In this document: one piece after another, positions 17,204 through 29,343 of the stretch
How the letters are laid out: each line of letters opens with the position of its first letter
Position numbering within the stretch: the stretch's first letter is position 1
Assembly: GCA_910589415.1 (NCBI GenBank)
Contig: OU342636.1
Span: 41,989,735-42,053,734 of the forward strand
Source: Malachius bipustulatus
Taxonomy: Eukaryota; Arthropoda; Insecta; Coleoptera; Melyridae
Direction: 5' to 3'
Length of the DNA stretch: 64,000 nt
Notes under the pieces: model-generated
Database searches by the model: none
What the model saw: only the letters and a program-made list of their open reading frames with translations
Told to the model about the DNA's origin: nothing
Position numbers and translations under genes: made by a program

Positions 17204-17665
17204 GGTTTTTTTGTAACAATTAAAGAAATATTAAATTAGGAATTTATAGCCTGTATGTGAATATACTTAGCAACACGAAAACATAAGTGAAAAACTCCAG
17301 TTTCAAGTATACTTATAGTTAAAAAATTTTATCACCATAAAGTATCAATTTATTATCTCTAGAAGTAGGTAACTCAAGTAATATTTTTAAGTACAATTTG
17401 CTTTAACACTACTAAGTACTTATCAGTTATCACTCACTCAACACTTTCTTATTAACTTTCCTAAGCTACTATTATTAGTAATAGATATTTAATTTAATCT
17501 CTTAATAGTCTTAATAATAACATAAATAAATAAATTCTGTAATCAAATAATCGTATAATAATTAATAAAAATTGTATTTGAATATAAAAAAAAACTAATA
17601 TTGACTTTGATTGACAAAATGACAAATGACGTTTTTAGAGTGATTACGTGACGGATGACTTATAA

Positions 17666-18607
17666 CAGTGATTCGCCCTTACGCGTAAAGAATTCATTCT
17701 CAACTTTTGAAGTAAACAATACGTAAAGAATGAATAAGAAAACAATTGAAAAGCAAGGTTATGTTCTATGTTTAAACATGGTCTTATTAATGCTACATAA
17801 CTCTTCTACTGGTTCAAAAACTTTCCTAAATGCATGGGATCTAACGGGAGAAGCTGAACCATGAGACTATAACTGAAATAGTAAATGAATCGATTCAGTT
17901 AGCAAATAAACTTCGGTATTGCGACAGTTTATGCCGTCAGCAGCTTTGCTTACAATGGGAATGGGACGTACTGTCATATATCTATTACATATATTAGTAA
18001 TAGATACCTATATGCGTACTGTTGAAATATGTCACAGATAGTAGGTAATTGCAATTCTCACACTGCATGTTAATTAAATCGATTAAATCGGGTAACATTT
18101 AACCGAGCTAAAAAACGGTTCCATGTGTATTTATCCCTAAAAATTCTAGATTCTAACTAATTAGGTATAGTGAGGAATACTGCGAATACAAAAATAAAAT
18201 ACTAAAGTTAAACCTAAGTTAAATAAATAACCCAAGAAAATCTGCCTTTTTACTTCCTTACTCAATCTTATTTAACATTAATTTCAGTTCAGATAATCAC
18301 AATAAAATTCAAAGTAAATAGGTGACCTAAAATGTAGTGTTAGGGTTACCAATAATAATAATACTCATTCAATCAATAAAAAATTAGTCATACATTATTT
18401 ATTATTATTTAGTAATAGTTAATCAGATACATATACTCTTATTAACTGCATAAGCAATAATAAGCTTAAATTTGCATTGTTTATTGTTTGTTTTCTTTAC
18501 ATAATTACATTCTTTACCTCCCAAAAAGTTCATGTAAAGTATAAATTCTTTACCCGTAAAGAATAGCGTAAAAAATAGATGTAAAGAATACGGCATAAAT
18601 ATCACTG
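17666..18607. mobile_element. Non-autonomous element with GTAAAGAAT subterminal motifs, copy 1
   Basis: It shares long stretches with 27551-28110: a start with TTACGCGTAAA, then GAAAAGCAAGGTTATGTTCT, and a tract around GAAAACCTGCC. Motifs of the GTAAAGAA/TTCTTTAC type cluster at both ends. The ends read CAGTGAT inward on both sides, which is hAT-like, but I found no matching 8-bp duplication. It lies between the divergent ribokinase and NDUFB10 genes. Confidence 0.6.
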
Positions 18608-18854
18608 CACCCTGCACCTACACCTTCACAGGCTGCGCGTTGGCAGCCTGTGAACAGTCAAAATGTTATAATCACATTATACGTCAGTTACGTCATCTGT
18701 TATCAGTTCTTTTATTTATGATTTGAGCAATTTTAGAGCATTTTAGTGTAGCCTTAGCCTATGACAGAGACGAGTTCAAAAAACTATTATTTTAATTGGA
18801 ATTTCGTTTTAAATAATTTAATGAAAGTTTAATAGTTATAAACATTATATTATA

Positions 18855-21179
18855 ATGCCTGAAGAAGAACGTCCCGCTGGCGCGAGAAATATAGTCGAAA
18901 GCTTTTTTAATACCGTTTATAACGTACTAGACAAACCCACAGTATGGTTTAGAGGTAGGTAGAAATTTTGAAATTGTAGTTTTTTTGGGTCTAACCTGAG
19001 TTTTTCGATTATAAGTAGGGTTCGGGGGGTTTTTTATCAGTGTACCAGTTTTTTTTAAGTTCTAATTAAATTGATATATCTGAGCAATGTTATTGCAATT
19101 TTATTTTAGAGCGTATTGTTGAACCCAACCAAAAGAGTTACCCTTGGTATCATCAAAAGTTTCGCCGCGTTCCTGGCATTCAAGAATGTTATGTGGAAGA
19201 TCCCGTCTGTTTTTTTGAGGCCGATAATCAATATAAGCGTGACAGGTAGTCTTCGAGCCCATAAGTTGCTGCAAAGTGTATGTTATGTAATCATTTTTTA
19301 GGTTAGTTGATACAAATATTTTGAATATCCTCCGGCAGCGTTTTGAAGAATGTACCATATATGAAGCTCCTGACCATTTAGAAAGATGCAGACATCTCTT
19401 AGATCAAGTGGAAGAGGCATCTACAAACTGGTTTATCAAATGTGAGTTGAAAATATTTTTGACTAGATAGTGGTAAAGGTGCTCTATCGCAACGGTTTTA
19501 CCCCTACGCTGGCTCCCCTCCACTTTCTCTGCTTGCTCCGATACGACAGGCTCTCGGCGTTGCCCCATGAAATCCGTGTCTCCGTTCTCCTATGGCCTTG
19601 AAGTGTCATTTTTGGTTACAAATAACATTAAAACACTTATTTGCTGCAGTAAGTCAGGTCTTTGGCCAGGGTAGGTTTTTTTTCCTTCAAATGTTCGTAA
19701 AATGAAAAAAAACCTACCCTGACCAAAGACCTGATGGAACCTGTAGCTACTATTATGGTCTCGTGCGGAAGCGGGCAGGAAGCGCGCAGGATTGTCTGCA
19801 GAATGTAGGAGAAGGGCTTGCATATGGCAATGCTGAGAACGTGTCGGAGCGTAGCAAGCAGAGACAGTGGAGGGAAAACGCATCCATAGGTGTCAAATTG
19901 GGGTTGTTTGCAGGCCATCTAATTGGCGCACTTCTTCCGATCCATTCAGAAAACCTTTCATTTAGGTAATTAACACATTGAGCACCAAAGCAGACACTGG
20001 TGTCTGTTTGCTGTGTTAATCACAAAGCCAAAGCAGACACTGGTGTATGCTTCAGTATTTGTGCTAATTGTGCTGAACAGAAATATGCGATTTGTATTTC
20101 CAATGGTAGAATGCCTGCTCTGGCCTAGCCGCCAGTATCCATATATGTGAGCTGGCCCCCTAACGTCTCCTAATAATTTTCTGATGTGTGTCTGTTTTGG
20201 CCTACTGAGCATATGATTTTTTTAGGTTCTACGACAGGGCCAAAGCAGACACGCCACAGCGTGTTAAAAATAAAGATTGAATATTTGGAGAGGATATAGT
20301 ATGGACCAAAATTTGACGTTTCTTGAAACTTCCTTTATACAGGGTGATTTAGTCATATATGTGATCGGAAAATTAATGGTTTGGGAGTTATCATCATATA
20401 AGTCTATTTCCTGAAGAACCTGATTTTTCAAAGACAGTGTAACAGCTCGGTTTAGGTTGATGAAATTTTCCAAAGATGTAGTCAAATAATGAGTCTATCA
20501 CATCGTGTGTAAGCTTCCCCAATGCAAGGGACACAATTAGAAAAAAAAATTATTGAAGCAGAAAAATTTTCTTTTACTTAACAACGCTCCTGTTAAAATT
20601 TTTTGGGGGTGATTCATTTTTGGCACATGTTTCAAAAACTTCTCTGTTCAATTGGCAATCTACCCTACAAATTTCATTCAGCTAGTCCTATAGCTTCTCG
20701 TAAAAAAAGCAAAATGAAACGGGCGGAAATTGATCCATCATGATAGTAATTTTAACTCTCTTGGTCACTCTTATGACATTTTGAACTGTGGTATTAGTGG
20801 TTTAAAGAAACTCGATCTTGATACTGTGTGATATGATATGCATTGGAATGTTGGTTTTCCTTATGAGCGAATTATAACACTTATTACAGAAATTGTCCTC
20901 TTATTGGTGTATCTATACTGTTGGACAATAAATTATTATTATAAAGACGCCTTAAGGAATTTTTTAACCAAAGGGAAACCATACGGACTAATGTTTCGTT
21001 AGGTTTAAATTTTAAATACATGTATGTATAATTCCTTGGTTGTAGATGGAGATCTAGGTGCTTACCATGATGTGAGAAAGGCATATATGAAACAGAAACA
21101 TCGCCTGATATGGGAACGAAGACATGGTCCTGTTGGATCGGGAAAGAAATCAGGTGACACTATTCAAGCCGAGGAATAA
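18855..21179 (+). CDS. NDUFB10: NADH dehydrogenase [ubiquinone] 1 beta subcomplex subunit 10 (PDSW)
   Basis: Four exons, 18855-18954, 19110-19245, 19302-19441 and 21046-21179, join in phase to 169 residues (human 172). This is an accessory subunit of mitochondrial complex I, imported into the intermembrane space. The family cysteines are in the right spacing: ECYVEDPVC (C-X6-C) in exon 2 and C-X11-C in exon 3, which form disulfides in the human protein. YPWYHQKFRRVPGIQEC and the C-terminal DLGAYHDVRKAYMKQKHRL are also conserved. There is no N-terminal presequence, as is usual for this subunit. Intron 3 (1.6 kb) contains a piggyBac-like MITE and a foldback element. Confidence 0.95.
19515..19874. 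mobile_element. Foldback-type element with an internal hairpin
   Basis: The outer arms are imperfect: CCACTTTCTCTGCTTGCTCC near 19518, and an inverted partner GGAGCGTAGCAAGCAGAGAC near 19846. Inside, 19655-19733 is a strong hairpin: CAGGTCTTTGGCCAGGGTAG pairs with CTACCCTGACCAAAGACCTG. It is non-coding and lies in NDUFB10 intron 3. Confidence 0.6.
19970..20267. mobile_element. piggyBac-like MITE flanked by TTAA
   Basis: TTAA is present at both ends (19970-19973, 20264-20267). The termini are TTAACACATTGAGC and, inverted, TTAACACGCTGTGGC. AAAGCAGACAC/GTGTCTG motifs recur inside both ends. TTAA target sites are the piggyBac hallmark. It is non-coding and lies in NDUFB10 intron 3. Confidence 0.75.
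20284..21045. other. Remainder of NDUFB10 intron 3
   Basis: No coding signal. It contains a TACAGGGTG repeat end near 20338 and AT-rich unique-looking sequence up to the splice acceptor at 21045. Confidence 0.4.
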
Positions 21180-21402
21180 TTGCTAAATATTACACCAAAC
21201 ATCTGATGAAAATAGTAGACGATAATAGCCCAGTGTAGCGATAAACATGAATTCTATTGTTATATGCTAAATTAATTTTGAATTCATAATTATTATTACT
21301 TTATTGTAAATGTAAAGTGTGTTTTCATTAATATATGAATATTAGCTATTTATTAGCATTTTCATTTCTAACCTCATTATAATTTTATGAAAGTAATACT
21401 CT

Positions 21403-21979
21403 TCAAATCGCCAGAAAAAATTCTTTGGGTAAACCCAAACAATACTGTGCCACAGCTTTCCACCTCAGAATTCGACCTATATTTTTCAAAGATTTTTTTT
21501 CAAATTTGAAAATAAAATAAATATCAATGGGAGCTAAATCGGGTAAATAGGATGGGTCCAGAAGCAATTCGAATTTCAGTTCATGCAGTTTTTCCATTGC
21601 AGAGTTGCGGACCACGCATCGACCCTCTTTTTTTTCTCAATTTTCTCATCAAGTCTTCTGTAAAATCTTGTGTACCCATCCACCTGATGTCCCACAAGAT
21701 TCAGCAACCTCCTTAACTGTCAATCAGCGATTTTCCACCACAGTTGCATGCAGTAAATCGACGTCTTCAGTAGTTGAAACAGTTTCTGGTCGCCAAGAAC
21801 GTTCATCATCAAAAATGGTGGTACGACCGCGTTTGTACTCAGCCACCCAATGTTTTACAGTTGTATATGAAGGAGACAGTTCACTGACACAGAGTCCAAC
21901 TCATCTTTTATCTCTTGAGTTTTTTTTTCCATTTCGAATGAAGAAACTGTATTACAGGGTAATATTCGATTTCATCCAT
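21403..21979 (-). pseudogene. Decayed, internally deleted mariner transposase
   Basis: Read on the minus strand from the ATG at 21979. The N-terminal helix-turn-helix part keeps SPSYTTVKHWVAEYKRG, DDERSWRPETV and, after a stop, LTVKEVAESCGTS. The far C-terminal catalytic region is recognisable in SYLPDLAPIDIYFI near 21540. The central DDE/D core between them is missing, and stops and frameshifts break the frame. It cannot encode an active enzyme. It sits between the convergent NDUFB10 and SFT2D3 genes. Confidence 0.8.
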
Positions 21980-22510
21980 TGTTAACAAAAAACGTTACCG
22001 GTCAACTTTGGAACAATGGAATTAGCCAAATACTGGCCGGAATGACTTGAAATTTTTATAGGATACACATAATGTCTATAAGGCTGTGTGTTCTCTTGTT
22101 TTTTTTTTTGTCAGTACTTTGCAACACTTGTCCAGATAGAAATTCTTTTCATTGAGACAATAGAGGAAGTAGTAGTGATGCTGTATACCTGTATATCATT
22201 ATATGTACTTTTAAATTGTTGTCAATGAATGTAGGTGGTTTGTCCATGCAATAAAGTCAAACAGAAATTGTTACGATTTCATAGTTGGTCTACACTCTCT
22301 CTAGTTGAGCTATAGAATTACAAAATTCAGTCAAATTTTTCATTTACGCTATTCAAAATTTCAATTATTTTAAATGCAAACCACACACACATAAAATTAA
22401 AACTCATTTTCTTTTTTTTTATTAAAAAAAAAACAATAATAAATAACAGGATTACATTACTATTAGTAACATTATTATAAAGCTAAGGTAATATAAAACA
22501 AGTTGCAAAT

Positions 22511-25500
22511 TTAGATGGGAAGAGTATTACCAACACTTCTACCAAAAATTCTAGTGATAAACGAAATTCCTGAGCTTCCACCAGGAATATTTCCTACCAC
22601 TGTCCACAATAGAGTCACTATTTGAGCTACAGCACATAGCACCGTAAATGGAGTACTTTGTAAATGCAGAGCACAATACAATGTTGCAATTAACGTTGTC
22701 CAATAGGCAATTGTCAGAGGTAACCTATCTCTTGAAAACGTCGCCTTTAGATATGACATTGGCCCCCATAAAAAGAAAAAACTGAAAAAAATATAGCGGT
22801 AGCAGAGTTATTGAATCCCAAGATCAAGCAGCATTTTAATTCAAATTTACAATAAACGAGCAAAGTTTTCCTGTAGTTTTTAATTCAGTGGCTGTATACA
22901 TCAGATTCATAATAAACTAACTCAGACTAGTCCATTTGGTAAAGTAAAAAATGTACCAATAGTTGATAAAAAATCAATAATTGTTAGTGAAGAGGTTACA
23001 GAACAAAAATCAGCCCCCTAAAAAGTTTTCATAACATAATAACTTTTAAAACTGTCAAGCCGGAACCTAAAACCCAAGAAACTGATCAAAATAATACATA
23101 CTTTGATGTGTGTAGGCTTTCACGGCCGGCTTCTATTGAAATCGTAATTGATTCCGGGCTGTTGTGCCGTGGTCTATGGAGATTTGCTCCGAACGTTTTG
23201 TCTACAGCTGCGTGTTCACTGATAACTGATAATCAGGAGAGGTGGAAGCATTGCTTGCGCACATGTAACCGCTGATTATGTCTACCGCAGCTGTAGACGA
23301 AACCTTCAGAGCAAGTTTCCATAGACCCACGGCACAACAGTCCGGAATCATTTACGATTTCAATACATACTTTGTCGGAAATAATTGGTTCAATATATAC
23401 AATTTCCTATTCTATATTGTAATACATCTTTACAGTATGTTCACTTCAAATGGAAGCACCTCAACACCTTTTTTATTTTTTGATGAATTAAAAAATTTTA
23501 AAGTTTAAATAAATTGATTAAGGTTGCAGAAAGGCTTATGCCCGAATTCACAAAGCATTATGGCCCTGTAATAGCTTGAAAATAATTAAATAAATGGGAT
23601 GGAGATATACAATAGGTGGAGCTAATTGATTACATAATTATTTTGATAATTATCGTTTGTGAATACGGGCATCACTCTATTATTATTTGTTTTCAACTTC
23701 AACCAAATTTGAGATTTGGGGGTTTGAGTTTATTTCAAACAACTTTTTCAAAAAAAAAATCCGAAAAAAATGCCCAATATGTTTTTTTTTAATTTTCAGC
23801 ACTAATTTTTGATCACAGTAGGCTAGTTATTTGCTATGGCTAAAATGTTGTTTACCCATTTAAGAAAGCTTCGGGAGCTTTATACGAGGTGATAGTCCCC
23901 TAAGATGGAAAGCTCGATTACACCTACACCATTAAAGATATCGAAATGAACCAGAAAGTGTTGTAAATGGGAGGGCAAAGTGCACTTTACCCTCCCATTT
24001 GCAGCACTTTTTGGTTCATTTCGATATCTTTAATGGTGTAGGTGTCGTGTAATCGAGCTTTCCATCTTAGGGGACTCACCCTGTATAAAGAAAAAGTGTT
24101 TTTTAATTCCAGTGGCGTCTCAGGGGGCTACCTGAATTAAATTAAATGAATCTCAATAATCGATGTGAATTTATTACTTGTTTTAATAGGGCCTGGCACA
24201 GATTTTGATTTTTCTTGGAAACAAAGCTAGATACGAGTAAAGCTCAGGAGGCAAGAAAGTTACATTATTGACCACTTAATCTAAAAAAAAAATATAAATT
24301 GTCAAAAGAGCAGTGGCGTATCATAATTTTATCTATAAGTATCAAGTAGGTAGCCCTCTGAGACGCCACTGGAATTAATAAATTTATGTTATTACCATCA
24401 AAGAAAGTTCCTTATAACGACAAATAACCCTACCAAATTTTAATTAAATTGGCTGAAAGGTTTTTGAGTAATTAATAAAAAATCTATTTTTTTTTTAAAT
24501 TTTACACCCTGTATCTAGAAAACGAAGCAAGTTAGGACATACGATTATATGAAAAAAACTTCTTATTTTTGGGTGGTAAATAAGCCCTTAAAATATTTGC
24601 ACTCAATTTTGAATCACCCTGTATATTTTTTTGATTTATCCAACGGATAACCAGTTGTTAGCAAAAATACTTCTTTCACCCAAGGGGTGATTTTTTAAGG
24701 GGGACACCCTGCACCCCAGAACCAATTTTTGTGGATTTATGTTCTATAACGTCTTCACTAAGAATTATTAAAGGAAAATCTTATATAAGATTTTTTATGA
24801 ACTTTTACTAGGTACATTTTTTTACCTCGTTTTTTACTTTACCTAGTACAGACGGGAAAAATCTCACCCAATGAAAACCACTATAACAAATACATTTTTT
24901 AGAAAAAAATTATATTCTATGTGGCACATTTGCAGTTCTTGTTTTACTTTTTTTGACATTTGACAGAAAAACCTAAATACAGTAGAAACTCAATTATACG
25001 AAGTAATGTGGACCGGATCCATTTCGGATAAGTGAAAGTTCGGATAATGCGGAGTGTTTAACAAATATACACAGGGTGTCCAGTAAGTACCTCCCTAATT
25101 TCTCGGGAGCATACAGGAGAGGTCAAAATAAACCTAGTTTGTCATAAAAAAATTCCTAAAGTGTCCCCAAACGGAGATACAGAACCCCAAAAGGGTACTG
25201 ACCTGACCTGCATAATTCGATGAAATTTTAATATTTAGACATAGAGGCCATATATCAGAGATGTTTGAAATCATCAGGGAAGTCAGGAACGGACTTACCA
25301 CCACACTCATTGGGTCAAAGTTTTTGACAGGTGTCATTTTACAGAGTTGAAAACTTATATTTTAAATACACCGGTCATTCATCTTTAAAAAAGGTACTCT
25401 TAATTTATTTCGATAAAACTGGCGGTTTTCGAGATAAATGAACTTTTATGCGAATTTTGACCAAGTTCCGTCAATGAAGGAACAGATGAAGTCAACGGTG

Positions 25501-26981
25501 TTCGCAACGAAGTAAAACTGCTGGTAGAAGAGATGAAGATCGACTATGAGATGAAGGTGAAGCATTCTCCCTGTGCCGCACCGGCGAGCATTTTTTGCTC
25601 GAAAGTGAAACCACTGGCATACGACGGGACGAAGACCAGACAGGGATAGGAGCGGAAGCAGAGACAAAGGTGTCTATCGGGAACGTGAAGCTCTTCGTCC
25701 ACGGCAGGAAAACTAATTTCAGCCAGTGTGGAGGGAAGAATGTTGGCTGACAACAACAAGGCCCCTAAGACCGTTTCCATCCGAACACCGCAGCGTCATG
25801 TGGACAGCCAAGACATCAAAGGGCGACAAGACAGATTTATCCAGGACGTCAGGTTCGTGGCAAGACAGAAACGGGAGCGAAAGGCCCAGTTTCCAAGTGG
25901 AGAGCAAAGGATTCTCGAGGGGTGAGCGAGACTTCAGCTTCAGAAACACGGTTCAAACCGCTGTGTCGCAAAAAAACGGCTCTAGTAATAAATACGCTCA
26001 ATTGCTTTTAAGCATGAAAATAATAAAGGGAACAGTACCTTACTAAAGTGGAACTGTTATTCTTATTGGAAGTAAATCAGGCAGGAAACAAACCAGTTTT
26101 TTAAAGGACTTAAAGTTCTGCAAAATTCTAGCACCACCTCACCAGTGAAAAATATTTCATTATTCCTGAGTAAATGCATACCTATATCAATGTATGAACG
26201 GTACATAGGTACATATAACAATTTCAGATAATGTGAAGTATTTGAAGGCATGCGTTTCGGATAACGTTTGAATTTTTTTGAAAAAGCAGCAGTTTTAAAA
26301 ATCAATTTTGTTTCAAATAAAGCAGATTCCAGATAATCGCGATCCGAATAAGCGAGCTTCTACTGTATTGCAAAAGGGGTAAATTTTTGAGAACGATTTT
26401 GTGAATGAAATGGAAAAAAATGCCAATTTCCATTTTGAAACATTTCTAATGAACTTACTCACATGTTCAAATGGTGGCAACCATTACAGTATACCAATGA
26501 TAATCTAACTAGCCAAGTATCCTACTAGCCAGCCACCTGACTTACAATTTAAAATCCTCAAAGCTTTACTTACCTCAAAATGAAAAACAAACTTCCTAGG
26601 GTGAAAAGCAAGGAAAACTTCCTCGCTTTTAATATTAGAACTGGAATGTACATTAGGGAAAGCGAAAAGCACAATGTACCCATTAGGATGCAAACAACAA
26701 ACATTGTCAACCGTTGAAATCTGGTCTAAAATTGAACAAATGTTCAAAACAATGTCCTCACATTTTACATTAAAATTATTAAGACTCACAAAACTTGGAC
26801 AACATTCATTCTTGGTATCCTGAATCCAACTGCCGCTTTCGGCGGACGGTTGCTCTTCTTTGAACCATCTTGTTATCGAAGATTTCTGTATTTGGATCGG
26901 TGGTAATTGAATTTTAAATTGCTTCTTTTGGTCGCTTTGCAATAATAAATATTGGTCCAAATCCTTCTTTAAATCAGCCAT
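22511..26981 (-). CDS. SFT2D3: SFT2D3-type vesicle transport protein
   Basis: Three exons on the minus strand: 26981-26790, 26725-26574 and 22781-22511. They join in phase to 204 residues (human SFT2D3 215). SFT2/Got1-like proteins are four-pass membrane proteins of the Golgi needed for fusion of endosome-derived vesicles (family knowledge). The N-terminus MADLKKDLDQYL parallels SFT2D3, as does the C-terminus LIATLYCALHLQSTPFTVL...FGRSVGNTLPI. Exon 2 adds two hydrophobic segments, including LMYIPVLILKARKFSLLFTL. The first intron is only 64 bp. The second is 3.8 kb and packed with transposons. Confidence 0.92.
23137..23363. repeat. Long inverted repeat with about 75-bp arms
   Basis: The left arm starts TTGAAATCGTAATTGATTCC and runs through GTCTACAGCTGCG; the right arm mirrors it and ends CGATTTCAA. 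It lies in SFT2D3 intron 2. Sequences of this kind are common in terminal regions of arthropod mobile elements; I cannot assign the family. Confidence 0.7.
23539..23672. mobile_element. Harbinger-like MITE, TGCCCG...CGGGCA family, copy 1
   Basis: The 134-bp element begins TGCCCGAATTCACAAAG and ends with the inverted CGTTTGTGAATACGGGCA. It is flanked by TTA and TCA, an imperfect 3-bp duplication. Family members with clean TAA duplications lie at 29344 and 48280. Confidence 0.75.
23881..24087. mobile_element. Near-perfect foldback element with TATACAGGGTGA-type ends
   Basis: The arms of about 95 bp are nearly exact inverted copies. The left arm reads GTCCCCTAAGATGGAAAGCT and the right AGCTTTCCATCTTAGGGGAC. 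At the centre GTGCACTTTACCC pairs with GGGCAAAGTGCAC. The outer bases resemble TATACAGGGTG. It is non-coding and lies in SFT2D3 intron 2. Such an insert gives a long hairpin in the primary transcript. Confidence 0.85.
24103..24378. mobile_element. MITE with CAGTGGCGTCTCAG termini, flanked by TTAA
   Basis: The inverted ends are TTCCAGTGGCGTCTCAG and CTGAGACGCCACTGGAA, each bordered by TTAA. CAGTGGCG is a common hAT start, but the flanking TTAA pair and lack of an 8-bp duplication leave piggyBac-type insertion possible. Confidence 0.7.
24980..26365. mobile_element. pogo/Tigger-like non-autonomous transposon, TA-flanked
   Basis: The left end is CAGTAGAAACTCAATTATAC and the right end, inverted, CAGTAGAAGCTCGCTTATTC. 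Both are followed inward by a second GGATAA/TTATC block, and TA flanks both sides (24978-24979, 26366-26367). The interior carries a secondary TACAGGGTG repeat near 25070 and an unusually GC-rich block at 25450-25960. I could not read either as a transposase. It fills part of SFT2D3 intron 2. Confidence 0.75.
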
Positions 26982-27550
26982 TAAGATAGTTTAAAAGGCC
27001 GATATGTATGTAATAATAACTCCTCTGTGATAAAATCCTTTGGCTATTACTATTATACCTAATAGGTCAAGTAATATAGGTAGTACAGTGAAATCTCTCT
27101 TGAGATAAAATACTGTTACATTTTTTGAAATGTAAAGTTTGATATAGCAACCTATACTTGTGGAGGAATATTGTTGGAACTACACTTTTTCCTGAACTGA
27201 AACTTGAGTTTACTGCACTGATGTGTCCAAGTCCTCTTCTCTGCAATTGACAGGGCTAGAAATTATATAGGTATTATGTGGCAAATATTAATATTCACTT
27301 TCATGTTTGTCATAAAAACAAAACAGTAAATAACTTTCAAAACAGCATAGATAATAAGTAAAAGTAGTGGTTTGTTTGTTAGGTAAAAAGTTAAAAGTTG
27401 ATCAAGATCAAATCCACGGAATCAAAATAATTCAAGAATTTCAAACTTTCATTAAACTTCAACACAAACAACAACCATAACCTAACACCTTCTTCTTCTT
27501 CTTCTACCCTCGCAGGTCTGGACTGAGTGACTGATGACTGATGATGAGTT
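26982..27550. other. Region upstream of SFT2D3
   Basis: No coding sequence recognised. This should hold the SFT2D3 promoter, but I see no convincing TATA or initiator. A short TTC microsatellite lies at about 27490-27503. Confidence 0.35.
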
Positions 27551-28110
27551 CAGGGATGTGCCTTTACGCGTAAACAATTGATTCTCTACGTTTGACGAAA
27601 ACAATACGTAAAGAAAGTAAAAATGTAAAGAATAGGTAAAGAACGAAAACAATTGAAAAGCAAGGTTATGTTCTATGTTTGTTTTGATAACAAATTATTA
27701 TTGTTTAAAATCGGTTCCATGTGTGTATTTATCTTTAAAAATTCTAAATTCTTACTAATTATAGTGACGAATACTGAATACAAATACATAATGTAACTGA
27801 GTTAAATAAATAAACAAAGAAAACCTGCCTTTTTTACTTCCTTACTAAACCTTACTTAATATTACTCCCAGTCCCAGTACAGACTCCAGATAATCATAAT
27901 AAAATTGAAAATAAATAACCTAAAATGTAGGATTACCAATAATAATAATAATACTCATTCAATCAATAAAAAATGAGGCATACATTATTTATTGTTAATT
28001 AGTAATAATTAAATACATAAACTATTAACTGCATAAGCAATTAATAAGCATAAATTTGCATTGTTTACGTTCTTTACGTTTTTTACGTTCTTTACGTTGT
28101 TTATTACCTT
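27551..28110. mobile_element. Non-autonomous element with GTAAAGAA motifs, copy 2
   Basis: A shorter relative of 17666-18607. It starts CAGGGATGTGCCTTTACGCG, has the same interior blocks, and ends in a run of ACGTTCTTT-type units at 28068-28100. Its right end lacks the clear CACTG terminus of the other copy, so the boundary is approximate. Confidence 0.6.
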
Positions 28111-28139
28111 CAAAAAAGTCAGCTCCGCCGCTGAGTTCC

Positions 28140-28215
28140 TGAGTAAACATGGCGGATCTCTATGCGCCGAGTAGATGCGCGAACTCGTTTTTTTTATTGA
28201 AGTTTGAAGTTTGCC
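28140..28215 (+). repeat. Partial duplicate of the zinc-finger gene leader
   Basis: GCCGAGTAGATGCGCGAACT followed by a T-tract and ATTGAAGTTT is repeated at 29725-29770, just upstream of the zinc-finger ORF start. No finger-coding sequence follows this copy within the window. Confidence 0.6.
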
Positions 28216-28440
28216 TTCTGATTGTTTCATTTTTCTTTGATTTGAACCATTATGAAAAAAAGATAGACACTGGGAAAGAAAAATAAAATTAAAATTATTA
28301 GATAATAGTCCACACTTTCACACTTTAATTTTTGGATTTGCGTATTGCATTGCATTCCATTGTTTATAGTATCCCAGACCAGTATGATGACGATGATGTA
28401 TTCAAAATTATGGTGTCCAAGTCCATAAGAACAAGAAATC

Positions 28441-28660
28441 GGGTGTGTTTCTAAATAGCCAACGCTGAGCAACAATGCCAACAAACCGTTTCTAAATTAA
28501 CGTTGACTGACGTTGACTCAACGTCAGCAGTCAACTTTCTTGTTTCTAAATCACTGTTTGAAGTCAACGTTGACTCAACGAAGTCAACGCTGGATTAACC
28601 TGTTGAGTTGCTACTCAACGACACGTGATCGTAAACTCGTTGACATTAGCATTAATAGTG
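28441..28660. repeat. Cluster of CAACGTTGACT/AGTCAACG palindromic motifs
   Basis: ACGTTGACTCAACG-type motifs recur at about 28500, 28520, 28570 and 28590, giving overlapping short palindromes, and TTTCTAAAT recurs alongside. It could be a terminal region of a mobile element or a cluster of binding sites; unresolved. Confidence 0.5.
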
Positions 28661-29055
28661 TTTGAAGGTTAAAGTAATTTGTGTTGATATAAATAAAAAT
28701 ATATTACGAGAAAACTGATTGAAAATGTCGCAAGAAGTTAAGAATAAGGTGTTTTCGGTTGCTTGTGTCAACATTCTATCAACACTTCTCAACACTTATC
28801 AACACTCACAGAAAAATCTGAAAATTTTTATCACCCTATAACAATTTCATCCACATCATAGGATACCTTGTAAAAAGTTAAGATAGGGACATGTAAACCT
28901 TTTTCTGCTGTCTTGAGCCGTTTTCATTGTAAGCTACTTTGAAAATGGAAAATGGCAATTTTCACTTGTTTATAACTCAAAAACTATTCACATTATACTG
29001 AAACTGTGAAAACCATTCTTACTGATTTTTTTCAGATAATCTGAAAATGTAATAA

Positions 29056-29249
29056 TATATAGGGTGTCCTATTTAAAATAACAAATTTGTAAGGCGTACA
29101 GCGATATTGGGCCATCCTGTGTAGCTGAAAATTATTTTAGGTTGAAGGTCTCTTCAAACCATACAATTTTTTTCCCTCATCTTTTTTTATAGCTTCAAAA
29201 GTGAAGCTGCCAGAGAAGAATCCCGCACTAATGGGACACCCGGTATATA
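29056..29249. mobile_element. Small TIR element (ATATAGGGTGTCC ... GGGACACCCGGTATAT)
   Basis: Outer inverted ends carry GGGTGTCC and GGACACCC next to TATA-rich flanks. It is 194 bp and non-coding. Confidence 0.55.
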
Positions 29250-29343
29250 GCGTTGAGGTAAGAATATCCTGCTATGAGTTAATTGTTACAGATTGATTTG
29301 AAGGATGATTATCTCATTGGGAAAAGTATAGTTGTTATCCTAA

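Noticed and set aside
26505..26789. Continuation of the first SFT2D3 exon as one 158-residue ORF
   Set aside because: The continuation is intron 1 and then exon 2 in the wrong frame; splicing at 26790/26725 restores conserved SFT2 sequence.
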